Shown one piece after another: positions 8,118-18,651 of a DNA stretch of 64,000 nucleotides (positions are counted from its first letter, which is position 1; every line of letters begins with the position of its first letter). The notes beneath the pieces are model-generated. The model saw nothing but the letters and a program-made list of their open reading frames with translations, did no database searches and was not told where the DNA came from. The stretch comes from Paraburkholderia sp. IMGN_8. GTDB lineage: Bacteria > Pseudomonadota > Gammaproteobacteria > Burkholderiales > Burkholderiaceae. Both the position numbers and the translations under genes were made by a program. The stretch covers positions 3,100,001-3,164,000 of the forward strand of contig NZ_CP150901.1 of NCBI RefSeq assembly GCF_038050405.1. Direction: 5' to 3'.

Positions 8118-10169
8118 ATGCGTTACAGCCCCGACGCCATCCGTACCATCGCCCTGGTCGGGCATGCCGGATGCGGCAAGACCTCGCTTGTCGAAGCCTT
8201 GCTGCACGTAGGCGGCGCGTTACACGCGCCCGGCAGCGTGGAGCGCGGCACCACGGTCTGCGATTTCGACCCGCTCGAGCGCAAATATCACCACTCGCTG
8301 AATTCCGCCGTCGCCCACCTGCACTACCGGGATACACGCATTTATCTGCTGGATACGCCCGGCTATCCCGACTTTTCCGGGCTGTCGATCAGTGCCCTGC
8401 CCGCGGTAGAGACTGCCGCCATCGTCATCAACGCACAGACCGGCATCGAAATGACCACCCGGCGCATGATGGCGTGGGCGGAGCAACGCAAGCTCTGCAG
8501 AATGATCATCGTGAACGGTATCGATGGCGAAAAGGTCGACCTTCCGGGGCTTCTGACGCAAATCCAGGAGGCCTTTGGCAAGGAATGCCTGCCCATCGAC
8601 CTGCCGGCGCAAGGCGGCAGCCAGGTCGTGGATTGTTTTTTCAACCCTGCCGGCGATGCCGATTTTCTGTCTGTTGCTGCCGCGCACAATGCGCTGGTCG
8701 ATCAAGTGGTCGAGATCGATCCCGCCTTGATGGAGCTTTACCTGGAGCAGGGCGAGGCCATCAGCCCGGAGCAGTTGCACGAGCCCTTCGAGCGGGCGCT
8801 GCGCGAAGGTCACCTGGTGCCGATCTGCTTCACGTCGGCGGCCAACGGCGCCGGCATCGCGGAATTGCTCGACGTGTTCGTCCGGCTCCTGCCCAATCCC
8901 ATGGAAGGCAACCCGCCGCTCTTCTACCGCGATGCCGGCGGCCGCCAGCAAGTCGTGCGCGCCGAACCGGACGCCGACAAGCATGTATTGGCCCACGCCT
9001 TCAAGATCGTCATGGACCCTTACATCGGCAAGATGGCTGTGTTTCGCATTCATCAGGGCACGATCAGGCGCGATAGCCAGCTCTATATCGGTGACGGGCG
9101 CCAGCCGTTCAGGGTCGCCCATCTGATGATGCTGCAGGGCAAGGAACACGTCGACGTCCCACAAGCCGGTCCAGGCGATATCTGCGCCACGGCCAAGATC
9201 GACGAGATCGGTTTCGATGCCGTGCTGCACGACGCCCCCGAGGACGGCGACATTCACCTGACCCCGCTCGACTTCCCCACGCCCATCTATGGTTTAGCGA
9301 TCGAGCCCGCGCGCCGGGGCAACGAGCAGCGCCTCTGGGAGATTCTGCAAAAGCTGAGTGCGGAAGACCCGTGTCTGCGTATCGAACACCCGGTCGGCAC
9401 CAACGAGACGGTGGTGCGAGGTCTGGGCGAGTTGCACCTGCGCCTCATGCTGGAGCGGCTATCCGAGCAGTACAAGCTCGAGGTCGTGACGCGGCCGCCG
9501 AAGATCGCCTATCGGGAAACCATCGGCGCCAAAGCCGAGGGGCATCATCGCCACAAGAAGCAAACCGGCGGCGCCGGGCAATTCGGCGAAGTGATGCTGC
9601 GCGTGGAACCACTGCCGCGAGGCACGGGTTTCGAGTTCGTCGACGCCGTCAAGGGTGGCGCCATCCCCGGCCAGTTCATGCCCGCCGTGGAAAAAGGCAT
9701 CCTGCAGGTCATCGACAGCGGGCCGCTTGCCGGCTTCCCGATGCAGGACGTGCGAGTCACCGTCTTCGACGGCAAGAGCCATTCAGTCGACTCCAAGGAA
9801 GTGGCGTTCGTTTCCGCCGGGCGCAAGGCTTTCATCGATGCGGTGCTGAAAGCCCAGCCTGTCCTGCTCGAGCCCATTGTGGACATCGAGGTGATGACGC
9901 CGGAAGCCGTGATGGGCGACATCATCGGCGACCTGTCCGCCAAGCGCGGCCAGGTCCACGGCACACGCACGGCCGCCGGCAACGCCGTGGTCGTCGCGGG
10001 GCAGGTGCCATTGTCCGAACTCAACGACTATCAGGCGCGTCTGAACGCCATCGCCGGCGGGCACGGCAACTACAGCATCCAGCTCAGCCACTACGATCCG
10101 GTGCCCCCCGCTCAGCAGGAGCGGATGGCGTCGCAGCACAAAAAACAGGGTGACGGCGCGGCACCGTGA
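8118..10169 (+). CDS. Elongation factor G-like GTPase (FusA-like paralogue)
   Basis: A 683-residue translational GTPase with the five-domain layout of EF-G: an N-terminal G domain, a beta-barrel II at about 290-380, domain III, domain IV with KKQTGGAGQFGEVMLRVEP, and a C-terminal EF-G V domain with MGDIIGDLSAKRGQVHGT. The P-loop is GHAGCGKT (residues 15-22) and G3 is DTPG (79-82). The G4 motif, normally NKxD, reads NGID (133-136): the lysine that packs on the guanine is glycine. That is atypical and may alter nucleotide specificity or affinity. It belongs with EF-G-like or EF-G2 paralogues rather than with the main fusA, which normally sits in the str operon. Confidence 0.9.
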   Translation: MRYSPDAIRTIALVGHAGCGKTSLVEALLHVGGALHAPGSVERGTTVCDFDPLERKYHHSLNSAVAHLHYRDTRIYLLDTPGYPDFSGLSISALPAVETAAIVINAQTGIEMTTRRMMAWAEQRKLCRMIIVNGIDGEKVDLPGLLTQIQEAFGKECLPIDLPAQGGSQVVDCFFNPAGDADFLSVAAAHNALVDQVVEIDPALMELYLEQGEAISPEQLHEPFERALREGHLVPICFTSAANGAGIAELLDVFVRLLPNPMEGNPPLFYRDAGGRQQVVRAEPDADKHVLAHAFKIVMDPYIGKMAVFRIHQGTIRRDSQLYIGDGRQPFRVAHLMMLQGKEHVDVPQAGPGDICATAKIDEIGFDAVLHDAPEDGDIHLTPLDFPTPIYGLAIEPARRGNEQRLWEILQKLSAEDPCLRIEHPVGTNETVVRGLGELHLRLMLERLSEQYKLEVVTRPPKIAYRETIGAKAEGHHRHKKQTGGAGQFGEVMLRVEPLPRGTGFEFVDAVKGGAIPGQFMPAVEKGILQVIDSGPLAGFPMQDVRVTVFDGKSHSVDSKEVAFVSAGRKAFIDAVLKAQPVLLEPIVDIEVMTPEAVMGDIIGDLSAKRGQVHGTRTAAGNAVVVAGQVPLSELNDYQARLNAIAGGHGNYSIQLSHYDPVPPAQQERMASQHKKQGDGAAP

Positions 10170-10226
10170 GCGGCATGCCGGTCGCGTCGTCAGGATCAGG
10201 CAAAGGCCAACTGAAAATGGTTTTCC

Positions 10227-11078
10227 TCAGCCTTTTGTCGCACCGAACGTCAGTCCCGCCACAAAATGCTTCTGCATCGCGAAGAACATCGCCACAGAGG
10301 GAAGCGCGGCAAGAATCGACCCAGCCGACACAAGATTCCACGCCGTGGTCCACTGCCCTTTCAACGCGGCGACACCGACGGTAATCGGCGCCGCATCGTC
10401 GCCTTGTGTCAAACACAACGCCCAGAAGTAGTCATTCCAGACGAACGTAAACACAAGAATCCCCAGCGCTGCAAGCGCCGGCCGAATCAGTGGAAGCACG
10501 ATCCGGTAAAAGACCTGCCATTCGGTTGCGCCTTCCACACGGGCCGCTTCGACAAGCTCGAAGGGCAACTCCTTAATGAAATTACGCAGGAAGAGCGTGC
10601 AGAAGCCGGTCTGAAACGAAAGATGAAACAGAATCAGCGCGCTCACCGTGTTGAACAGACCAAGCTGCAACGATAGATCCCGCACTGGAATCATCAACAC
10701 CTGCACCGGCACGAAATTCCCCGCGACAAACGTCGCGAACAAAGTCGAATTGCCGCGAAACCGATAGGTAGCAAGCGCGAATCCCGCCATCGCCGCAAGC
10801 GCGATCGACGCCACGACCGCGGGCACCGTGATCAGCACGCTGTTCCAGAAGTAATGCAACATCGGCGAGGTAGTCAATGCCTCCCGATAGTTGTCGAACA
10901 TCGAGAAGTGCTTCGGCCAGCCCCAGTAATTCCCCTCGCTGAGTTCTTCCGTCGAGCGCACCGACGTGACGAGCACCGCGATCATCGGCAGCAGCCAGAT
11001 CAGCAGCGCGAGCGGCAAAGTCAGCTTGTACACGCGGCGCGTTGCCGGCTTCCATTTGTCGATGGCGATCGGAAACAT
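10227..11078 (-). CDS. Sugar ABC transporter permease, CUT1 (MalG-like)
   Basis: A 283-residue inner-membrane permease of the carbohydrate uptake CUT1 class with about six helices. The EAA loop that docks onto the ATPase is ELVEAARVEGATEWQVFYRIVLP, and the C-terminus has the WNDYFWALCL region of MalG-type subunits. The ATG at 11078 has GGAG nearby and lies ten bases after the upstream permease, so the two are translated together. It is the last gene of the galactoside operon and should pair with the neighbouring permease, the UgpC-type ATPase and the binding protein. Confidence 0.92.
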   Translation of the reverse strand: MFPIAIDKWKPATRRVYKLTLPLALLIWLLPMIAVLVTSVRSTEELSEGNYWGWPKHFSMFDNYREALTTSPMLHYFWNSVLITVPAVVASIALAAMAGFALATYRFRGNSTLFATFVAGNFVPVQVLMIPVRDLSLQLGLFNTVSALILFHLSFQTGFCTLFLRNFIKELPFELVEAARVEGATEWQVFYRIVLPLIRPALAALGILVFTFVWNDYFWALCLTQGDDAAPITVGVAALKGQWTTAWNLVSAGSILAALPSVAMFFAMQKHFVAGLTFGATKG

Positions 11079-11088
11079 GGTCGGCTCC

Positions 11089-12057
11089 TTATTGCTCGGC
11101 GCGCAGCATCCGCCGCAAGTGATAAACGATGTACACCAGCATGATGCCGAACAACACCACCGCCACTGCCGCGGAATAGCCGATGCGGTAATACTTGATC
11201 GCCTGGTCGTACATGTAATACGCGAGCACGGTCGAACTCTCGAACGGTCCGCCACCGGTCATCACCGAGATCAGATCGAAGCTGCGCAATGCGCCGATCA
11301 CGGTGACGACGATCGCCATGAACGTAGTCGGCCGTAATTGCGGCAGAATCACATGCCACAGAAGCGACCAACCACGCGCGCCCTCCATCCGTGCGGCCTC
11401 GATCTGCTCGGCGTTCAGCGACGTCAGGCCGGTCAGGTAAAGAATCATGCAATAGGCTGTTTGCGGCCACAGTGCCGCGAATACGATCCCGAAGGTCGCA
11501 TAGCGCGCGTCGCCCAGTACCGGCACGCCGTGGCCGAGAATCAGCGCGAGCAAGCCGAAGGTCGGGTCGTAGAACCAGGAGAAGATCAGCCCGACCACCA
11601 CGCCCGAGAGCACGAACGGTGCGAAAAACAGCGATTTGACGATGCGAATGCCGGCCACGGCCTGGTTCAGATACAGCGCCACGGCGAGTCCCATCGGCGG
11701 AGCGAGCAGGAACAACAGCAGCCAGATGAGGTTGTTTTTCAGCGCTGTATAGAACGTCTGCGAATGGAACAACTCGACGTAGTTCGAGAGACCGACAAAA
11801 GCCGGCTCGGTCATCCCGTCCCAGTTGAAAAAGCTCAGGCGGATGGTCGACAGGATCGGCCACACCACATAGATGGCCACCATCACGCAGGCCGGCGCGA
11901 GAAACAGGAAGGCAGCACGCCGATGCCGGCGCGCAGTCGGTGATGGACGGCGCCGGCGCGCCAGGGAGGGCGACCCGCCGCGCAATGCACCGCCCGATGC
12001 CGGTATGCCTGAACCGGCAGAACCAGGGACCGTGTGACGGGTAACGGAATGCGACAA
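11089..12057 (-). CDS. Sugar ABC transporter permease, CUT1 (MalF-like)
   Basis: A 322-residue CUT1 permease. An arginine-rich cytoplasmic N-terminus of about 45 residues (RRRRPSPTARRHRRAA) precedes six predicted helices; the EAA loop is EQIEAARMEGARGWSLLWHV and a TGGGPFESSTVLAYYMY segment follows, both typical of MalF/UgpA-type subunits. It lies 65 bases downstream of the substrate-binding protein gene and ten bases upstream of the second permease. It forms half of the transmembrane pore for import of the sugar split by the GH42 enzyme of the same operon. Confidence 0.92.
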   Translation of the reverse strand: MSHSVTRHTVPGSAGSGIPASGGALRGGSPSLARRRRPSPTARRHRRAAFLFLAPACVMVAIYVVWPILSTIRLSFFNWDGMTEPAFVGLSNYVELFHSQTFYTALKNNLIWLLLFLLAPPMGLAVALYLNQAVAGIRIVKSLFFAPFVLSGVVVGLIFSWFYDPTFGLLALILGHGVPVLGDARYATFGIVFAALWPQTAYCMILYLTGLTSLNAEQIEAARMEGARGWSLLWHVILPQLRPTTFMAIVVTVIGALRSFDLISVMTGGGPFESSTVLAYYMYDQAIKYYRIGYSAAVAVVLFGIMLVYIVYHLRRMLRAEQ

Positions 12058-12122
12058 GATTACTCTCCCGATCGAACGTGGCGGGTGGTGGCCAAAGCAG
12101 GCGGCCCGAGGGCCGCCACCGC

Positions 12123-13376
12123 TTACTTCTTGTAGATTCGCTTGCGCGTCTGCTCGAGTTGCGCGAGCACGTCGTCGAGCTTCGAGGGATCGGAGACGAA
12201 TTGCTGCATCCCCTTCATCCCTTCATCGGCCATTTCCTTGGTCATGTCGCGATCGTAGAACTGTGCAATACCGCCCTTCGTGTTCGCGAGAATCTGGAAG
12301 CCGATTTTCGAAATCGGATCTTCGGGTTCCGGCGACTTGCTGTTCGCCGACAGCGAACCGAGACCTGCCGCCAGCTTCGCGCCGATCTCAGGCGTCTCGA
12401 CGAACGCGAGGAAGGTATGGGCATCCGCCTTGTTCTTCGCCTTCGACGGAATATGCAGCGATTCCACCGGACCGTCTTCGGCGGTCGGCACCTTCGCGTC
12501 GATGATCGGGAACTGGAAGTAGCCCATTTCCGTTTTCACATTCGGCGGGAAGCCGCCGGTAATGAATGTGCCCATCAGCATCATCGCGGCCTTGCCCTGG
12601 AACAGGAACGGCTGCACCGCGTCCAGATCGTAGGAGAGCGAATTGTCGATGAAATAGCCGGCGTCGATCAGCTGCTTCCAGGTCGTGTACACCTTCTTGA
12701 CTCGCGGATCGGTGTACGGCACCTCGCCCGCCATCAACTTCTGATGGAATGCGTTGCCGTTCAGGCGCAGATCCAGATAATCGAACCAGCCCGCCAGCGT
12801 CCACGCATCGCGCCCCGCGACGGCGATCGGCGTAATGCCGGCCGCCTTCAACTTCTTGCAGGCGTCCAGAAACTGGTCCCACGTTTTCGGCTCGCCGGCA
12901 ATACCCGCCTTCTGGAACAGATCCTTGCGATAGAACATGCCCCACGAGTAATACACGGTCGGTGCGGCGTACTGCTTGCCTTTGTAAGACGACGCCTCCT
13001 TGGTCGACGCGTACGTATCGTTCAAGCCGTTCTTCGCCCAATCGCCGCTCAGATCCTCGAACAGGCCGCGTTGCGCGTAATACGCCATGCGCTCGCCGTC
13101 ATGCCAGTTGACGATATCGGGAGCGACCGTCGACAGCCATCCAGGCAGTTGAACCTTGTAGGCCTCCTCGTCGACGAACGACACCTTCACGTCGATATCG
13201 GGATGCGCTTTCTTGAACTCGTCGATAGTCGACTGCCAGACCGCGCGCTGGCTGGCGCCCTTGAACGCGATGTTGACTGCGAGCGTGCCGGCCTGCGCGG
13301 TACTGACGACGGATGTCCCTGCGGCGGCCGCGGCCAGCGCGAGTGCAAGCAGAATTCTGCGTGGTTTCAGTGTCAT
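12123..13376 (-). CDS. Sugar ABC transporter substrate-binding protein
   Basis: A 417-residue periplasmic binding protein of the CUT1 family. The N-terminus is a Sec signal peptide (KPRRILLALALAAAAAGTSV, cleavage probable after STAQA). The mature part has the two-lobe pattern, with ERMAYYAQRGLFEDLS, YSWGMFYRKDLFQKAGI and AVAGRDAWTLAGWFDYL, common in oligosaccharide-binding members. The ATG at 13376 follows AAGGAG by nine bases; the longer frame to 13487 has no such support. Between GH42 beta-galactosidase and the permeases, it probably delivers a beta-galactoside or galacto-oligosaccharide; that is inferred from context. Confidence 0.9.
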   Translation of the reverse strand: MTLKPRRILLALALAAAAAGTSVVSTAQAGTLAVNIAFKGASQRAVWQSTIDEFKKAHPDIDVKVSFVDEEAYKVQLPGWLSTVAPDIVNWHDGERMAYYAQRGLFEDLSGDWAKNGLNDTYASTKEASSYKGKQYAAPTVYYSWGMFYRKDLFQKAGIAGEPKTWDQFLDACKKLKAAGITPIAVAGRDAWTLAGWFDYLDLRLNGNAFHQKLMAGEVPYTDPRVKKVYTTWKQLIDAGYFIDNSLSYDLDAVQPFLFQGKAAMMLMGTFITGGFPPNVKTEMGYFQFPIIDAKVPTAEDGPVESLHIPSKAKNKADAHTFLAFVETPEIGAKLAAGLGSLSANSKSPEPEDPISKIGFQILANTKGGIAQFYDRDMTKEMADEGMKGMQQFVSDPSKLDDVLAQLEQTRKRIYKK

Positions 13377-13446
13377 GCTGCGTGTCTCCTTTATCCCTTG
13401 ATTTTGCGTCGTTGTCGTTACTGCATGGAATCCTTCGGCCAGCTCG

Positions 13447-15432
13447 TCAGGTCGATCGGTACACCGCCACGCCCTGCGGGCCGACATTGCGTGAACCGAT
13501 CACGAAAGCGTCGTCGGCCACACCGGCAATCGAGTGAACCTGCGCGCCGTAATTGAATACGTAGGTCAGCGCGCCGCGCCGGCTGATCCGCACGCTGTCG
13601 CCGAGCGGCGTCGTCTCGACACCTGCCTCGCGTGCGATCTGCGCGAACAGACGAACCGTGAGCGCATCGTCGAACGGACTCGCGAAGTAATGGAACGCGC
13701 CGCTTCGCACATACGCTGGATGGCCATCCGCAAATCGGGCGCGCACGTCGAGTGAAGCCGCTCCATCGCTGCCGACGAAATCGCGCCAGTGGCGCGCGAA
13801 GCCGTCGTCCACGGTAGCGTCGCTGCTGTCTGCAAGCCGCACCGCTTCAGTCACGTTCGGCCGCATCGATTCGACGCGCCACACGCGCAGCGGCAGCACC
13901 GAGGCAAGCGCGCCTGGCGGCAGGTTCGCCGGAATCTGCAGATCTTCCGTCTTCGAGCCGGTGCGTGGGCCGAGCACCACCTGTGCGCCCGAGCTTGCCA
14001 GCCGCGCGGCAAAATCGGCCGGCACGACCGGCAGCGGCGGCACGACGATTACACGGTAGCCATCGAGCGGCGCATCGACCGGAATCACGTCCACATCCAG
14101 CCCGAGTGCGCGCAGCGCCGAGTAATACTCGAACGCGAAACGCGGATAGTGAAAGTCCGCGCCCTGCGGATGAATCTCGAAGAGCCACTTCGCTTCGTAG
14201 TCGTAGACGAGCGCGACCTTCGCGCGAATCGCAGCATTGGCGCCGGCGTCCGCTGCGAGCACGGAGCGAATCTCGTCGGCGACCTGTGCGGCCTCGTTGC
14301 CCCCGAGGTCGAGCCGGTTATCCGGCGTGTTCAACCCGGCGTGCATTTGCTCCTGCGCAAACGGCGCCTGGCGCCAGCGGAAATACGATACGCAGCCCGC
14401 GCCATGCGCAAAAGCTTCCCAACTCCACAGCCGTACCATGCCCGGCAGCGGCGCCGGATTCCACTGCGCCCAATTCACCGGACCCGGTTGCTGCTCCATC
14501 ACCCAGAACGGCAGCTTCGACATGCCGCGGTAGACGTCGTGATTGAACGAAGCGAAGTCGGGATGCCCGGTGCGCAGCCAGCGCGCCTTGACGTCCGGCG
14601 CAAACCATTGCTCTTCGAGCGCGCCGAGCGGATAGCTGTCCCAGGTCGCGACATCGAGATCGGCGGCGACCTTGTAGTGATCGAACTCGGTAAAGAGCTG
14701 CATGAAGTTGTGCGCGACCGGCCGTCCCGGCGAATGCGCGCGGATGATCTCGACCTGCATCCGGTTGTAGCGCGCGAGCTCGTCGGACGCAAAGCGCCGG
14801 TAATCGAGCCGGTGCGACGGATGGGCTTCGGTGACGGTCGCGATCGGTGCATCGATCTCGTCGAAGCTGCGGTACTCCATGCTCCAGAACACCGTACCCC
14901 ACGCGCGGTTCAAAGCATCCACCGTTTGATACCGTGCCTTCAGCCATTCGCGAAAGCGCCCTACTGCTGCTGGCGAATAGCTGACTACCGTGTGATGGCA
15001 ACCGAATTCGTTATCGGTCTGCCAGTACGCGACCGCCGGATGCTTGCCATATCGCTCCGCAACCGCCGTGCAGATCCGCTGCGATGCAGCGAAATACGAT
15101 GGTGAGGAGAAGTCGTAATGACGGCGTGAGCCGAACGCACGAGGACGTCCGTCCGCCCCGATCGGCAGGATGTCCGGATGACGGTCGATCAGCCACTTGG
15201 GCGGCGTCGCGGTCGGCGTGCACATGACCACCTGCAGCCCGGCCGCGCCGAGAACGTCGATCGCGCGATCAAGCCAGCCCCAGTCGTATTCGCCAGGCGA
15301 CGGCTCGATCCGGCTCCACGCAAATTCGGCAATCCGCACCTGCTCGATGCCGAGCGCTTTCATCCGGCGCGCGTCGTCTTCCCACATCGATTCCGGCCAG
15401 TGTTCCGGGTAATAACAGACTCCTAGGCGCAT
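13447..15432 (-). CDS. GH42 beta-galactosidase
   Basis: A 661-residue glycoside hydrolase family 42 enzyme. It begins RLGVCYYPEHWPESMWEDD, a hallmark of GH42. The acid/base glutamate is expected at Glu142 in YWQTDNEFGCHH and the nucleophile at Glu312 in FWVMEQQPGPVNW. A trimerisation domain with a PPLPVVP stretch and a C-terminal beta domain follow, matching the usual length. No signal peptide is seen, so it acts in the cytoplasm on imported beta-galactosides. GAGG lies eight bases before the ATG at 15432. Only 11 bases separate it from the ATPase gene, and the binding protein and permeases follow. Confidence 0.93.
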   Translation of the reverse strand: MRLGVCYYPEHWPESMWEDDARRMKALGIEQVRIAEFAWSRIEPSPGEYDWGWLDRAIDVLGAAGLQVVMCTPTATPPKWLIDRHPDILPIGADGRPRAFGSRRHYDFSSPSYFAASQRICTAVAERYGKHPAVAYWQTDNEFGCHHTVVSYSPAAVGRFREWLKARYQTVDALNRAWGTVFWSMEYRSFDEIDAPIATVTEAHPSHRLDYRRFASDELARYNRMQVEIIRAHSPGRPVAHNFMQLFTEFDHYKVAADLDVATWDSYPLGALEEQWFAPDVKARWLRTGHPDFASFNHDVYRGMSKLPFWVMEQQPGPVNWAQWNPAPLPGMVRLWSWEAFAHGAGCVSYFRWRQAPFAQEQMHAGLNTPDNRLDLGGNEAAQVADEIRSVLAADAGANAAIRAKVALVYDYEAKWLFEIHPQGADFHYPRFAFEYYSALRALGLDVDVIPVDAPLDGYRVIVVPPLPVVPADFAARLASSGAQVVLGPRTGSKTEDLQIPANLPPGALASVLPLRVWRVESMRPNVTEAVRLADSSDATVDDGFARHWRDFVGSDGAASLDVRARFADGHPAYVRSGAFHYFASPFDDALTVRLFAQIAREAGVETTPLGDSVRISRRGALTYVFNYGAQVHSIAGVADDAFVIGSRNVGPQGVAVYRST

Positions 15433-15443
15433 CCGAATGTCCT

Positions 15444-16616
<1,173 letters not shown>

Positions 16617-16653
16617 TGCATCGACTCCGTGATTTAATCGGCTCGATGTCGGA

Positions 16654-16669
16654 GATTAAGCGCTTAATC
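16654..16669. promoter_or_regulatory. LacI-type operator GATTAAGCGCTTAATC
   Basis: A perfect 16-bp palindrome with the central CG pair typical of LacI-family operators. It lies between the ABC/GH42 operon (start 16616, minus) and the divergent LacI gene (start 16810, plus). A related shorter element, GATTTAATC, stands at 16631-16639, nearer the operon start, and may be a second site. Both genes could be controlled from this one interval. Confidence 0.75.
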
Positions 16670-16809
16670 AGCAGGCTGAAAAAAAGTCGATCGCACGCGA
16701 TCGTCTAGCCTTGCCTGTCTCCGATATCGTTTTGTCTGTGCGGCAAATGGTGCCGCGCCTTTGGCCGCGATGCAAATGTCGAACAGTCGTCCCACATATT
16801 GAAGACACC

Positions 16810-17850
16810 ATGCCCACACTCAGCGAAGTCGCGCGTCATGCCGGCGTCACCCCGGCCACCGTGTCCAACGTGCTGCGCAATCGCGGCCGGGTCGGTGCGA
16901 CCACCCGGCAGCGGGTACTCGACGCTGTCGACGCACTCGGCTATCGCCCGCATCTGGCCGCCCGTGCCCTCGCCGAAGGTCGCGCGCCGACGCTCGCGCT
17001 GATGGTGTCGAGCATCGCCAATCCGTTCTATCCGGAGTTCGCGCTCGCCGTCGAACGCGCGGCGCGCAGCAGCGGCCACTTCGTGATCATCTGCAATACG
17101 AACGAAGATCCGCTCTCCGGCCGGGCGTATCTGGATCAGATCGCCGGGACGCTTTCCGAGGGCGTACTCGTGACGAATGCGAACCTAGACTTTGCGGATC
17201 TTCACGCCACCGAGTCACGCGGCACGCCCGTGGTGCTGTGCATGTGGGAACGTCCGAACGAGCCGCCCGGGCTGCCCTGCGTCGCGGTCGATTTTCGTCT
17301 GGCCGGCGAGCTGGCCGGCGCGCACCTGCTCGAGTTCGGCCATCGCCGGATCGGCGTGATCTTGGGCAGCAAGGCCTCGGGCATTCACGCGGCCCGCTAC
17401 GAAGGCTTTGTCGATGCACTGCGTACAGCCGGTGCGCCGAAAGCCCCGGTCAAACATGCAGCCGATACGATACAAGGCGGCTACACCGCAGCGCGCGCGT
17501 TGCTGGAAACCGATCCGAAGCTCACCGCGATCTTCGCGACCAACGACCTGCCGGCGCTCGGTGCGATGCACGCCGCCGCCGATCTCGGCCTTAACGTGCC
17601 CGGCGATCTATCCGTAATCGGCATCACCGACATTCAGCTGGCGCGCGATTCGCGGCCCGCGTTGACCACGATCGCCGTGCCGACGGTCGAAGTCGCTGAA
17701 CTCGCGGTATCGCTGTTGCGCGACTTGATAGAAGCGGCGCCGCGTGGCGAGAGCATGCGCACCATTGGCCCGTCGGTGCGAATAGCGTCCAGTCCAAAAC
17801 TCATTGTGCGTGCGTCGACAGCGGCCCCGAGGCGTGCTCGCCCAACTTAG
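16810..17850 (+). CDS. LacI-family regulator of the beta-galactoside operon
   Basis: A 346-residue repressor with an N-terminal HTH (TLSEVARHAGVTPATVSNVL) and hinge helix (LAARALAEGR), followed by a sugar-binding sensor domain with the NPFYPEFALAVERAA and FATNDLPALGAMHAA blocks of the family. The ATG at 16810 gives the canonical LacI start. It is divergent from the ABC transporter/GH42 operon with a palindromic operator between them, so repression of that operon relieved by a galactoside is the likely role. The last 50 bases overlap the end of the convergent gene at 17801-18616. Confidence 0.9.
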   Translation: MPTLSEVARHAGVTPATVSNVLRNRGRVGATTRQRVLDAVDALGYRPHLAARALAEGRAPTLALMVSSIANPFYPEFALAVERAARSSGHFVIICNTNEDPLSGRAYLDQIAGTLSEGVLVTNANLDFADLHATESRGTPVVLCMWERPNEPPGLPCVAVDFRLAGELAGAHLLEFGHRRIGVILGSKASGIHAARYEGFVDALRTAGAPKAPVKHAADTIQGGYTAARALLETDPKLTAIFATNDLPALGAMHAAADLGLNVPGDLSVIGITDIQLARDSRPALTTIAVPTVEVAELAVSLLRDLIEAAPRGESMRTIGPSVRIASSPKLIVRASTAAPRRARPT

Positions 17851-18616
17851 AATCCGACACCGCCCAGTCGATCGCCGCGTCAAACAAGGCGGAGCCATCG
17901 GCACTCAGTTTTTCGAAGCTGCGGTTACCCAAAAACAAGGCAACCCGCCGCGCTGGCGCGATGAAGTCATAGTCCATCGTTGCGCCCTTTTCGTACGCAA
18001 ACAGCACCGCTTGTTGCGGCTCGCCGGGGATCGTCGCAATGACGGTCGCGCCCGGTGCCGGCTTGCCCCAGCCCATTTCGTCATCGCGCGGATAGACCCA
18101 GCGTTTTCCCGCGGGCAACCCGCCCGCAAGCGGACTCGGTGCGTTCACAACGTTGATGTAATGCTCCTTTTCGACCTCGCCGAAGTCCTCGCCTTTCTTC
18201 GCACCGGTAAAGCGCAGCGAATCGAAGAGATCCGCCTCCCAGGTGACCAACGGCACGGTGATGTCCTTGTACGAGGTGCCCACCATGTTGCGCGCACTGA
18301 CCACCGACGAAATAATCACAAGATCTTCACCGTGAGCCGCGCTTGACGGCGTGGTCTCGTCGACCATCGTCACGACCATTCCGCGCTTTTCCAGATAGGC
18401 CCGTACCTTGTCGTCGATCGCCCTGTCCCGATGCTGGAGGCGGGTCACATACAGGACCTTCTTCGGTGCGACTGCCTGGGCCTCCGGCTGCTGTGCATGC
18501 ACAGCCGGCACGCACAGCATGGCGGCCAGCGTGCCCAGCGAAATGAGCTTGCCAAGCTGCACGTTGAGAAGACGGCGAACGATAGAACTGCGATGCATAA
18601 GGCTCAAAACTGCCAT
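17801..18616 (-). CDS. Exported hypothetical protein linked to TonB receptor
   Basis: A 271-residue protein with a Sec signal peptide (LGKLISLGTLAAMLCVPAVHA, then QQPEA). The mature domain opens with KKVLYVTRLQHRDRAIDD and has EDLVIISSVVSARN and VPLVTWEADLFDSLRFTG. From memory this resembles a domain recurring in secreted bacterial surface proteins that looks like a flavodoxin or ThuA-type fold; no function is established. It starts 36 bases after the TonB-dependent receptor on the same strand and is probably co-transcribed, suggesting a periplasmic accessory of that uptake system. Its 3' end overlaps the LacI gene by 50 bases, tail to tail. Confidence 0.72.
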   Translation of the reverse strand: MAVLSLMHRSSIVRRLLNVQLGKLISLGTLAAMLCVPAVHAQQPEAQAVAPKKVLYVTRLQHRDRAIDDKVRAYLEKRGMVVTMVDETTPSSAAHGEDLVIISSVVSARNMVGTSYKDITVPLVTWEADLFDSLRFTGAKKGEDFGEVEKEHYINVVNAPSPLAGGLPAGKRWVYPRDDEMGWGKPAPGATVIATIPGEPQQAVLFAYEKGATMDYDFIAPARRVALFLGNRSFEKLSADGSALFDAAIDWAVSDSKLGEHASGPLSTHAQ

Positions 18617-18651
18617 GACAACGATCCTGTGAAATTGTGCGATGAAGTCGA

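Noticed and set aside
8118..10169. Main elongation factor fusA
   Set aside because: G4 is altered and the gene is not in an rpsL-rpsG-fusA-tuf context, so it is a paralogue.
12078..13556. 492-codon plus-strand open frame opposite the sugar-binding protein gene
   Set aside because: Shadow of the binding protein; low-complexity Arg-rich translation typical of antisense frames in GC-rich DNA.
13789..15105. 438-codon plus-strand frame opposite the GH42 gene
   Set aside because: Antisense shadow; the minus frame carries the GH42 catalytic glutamates.
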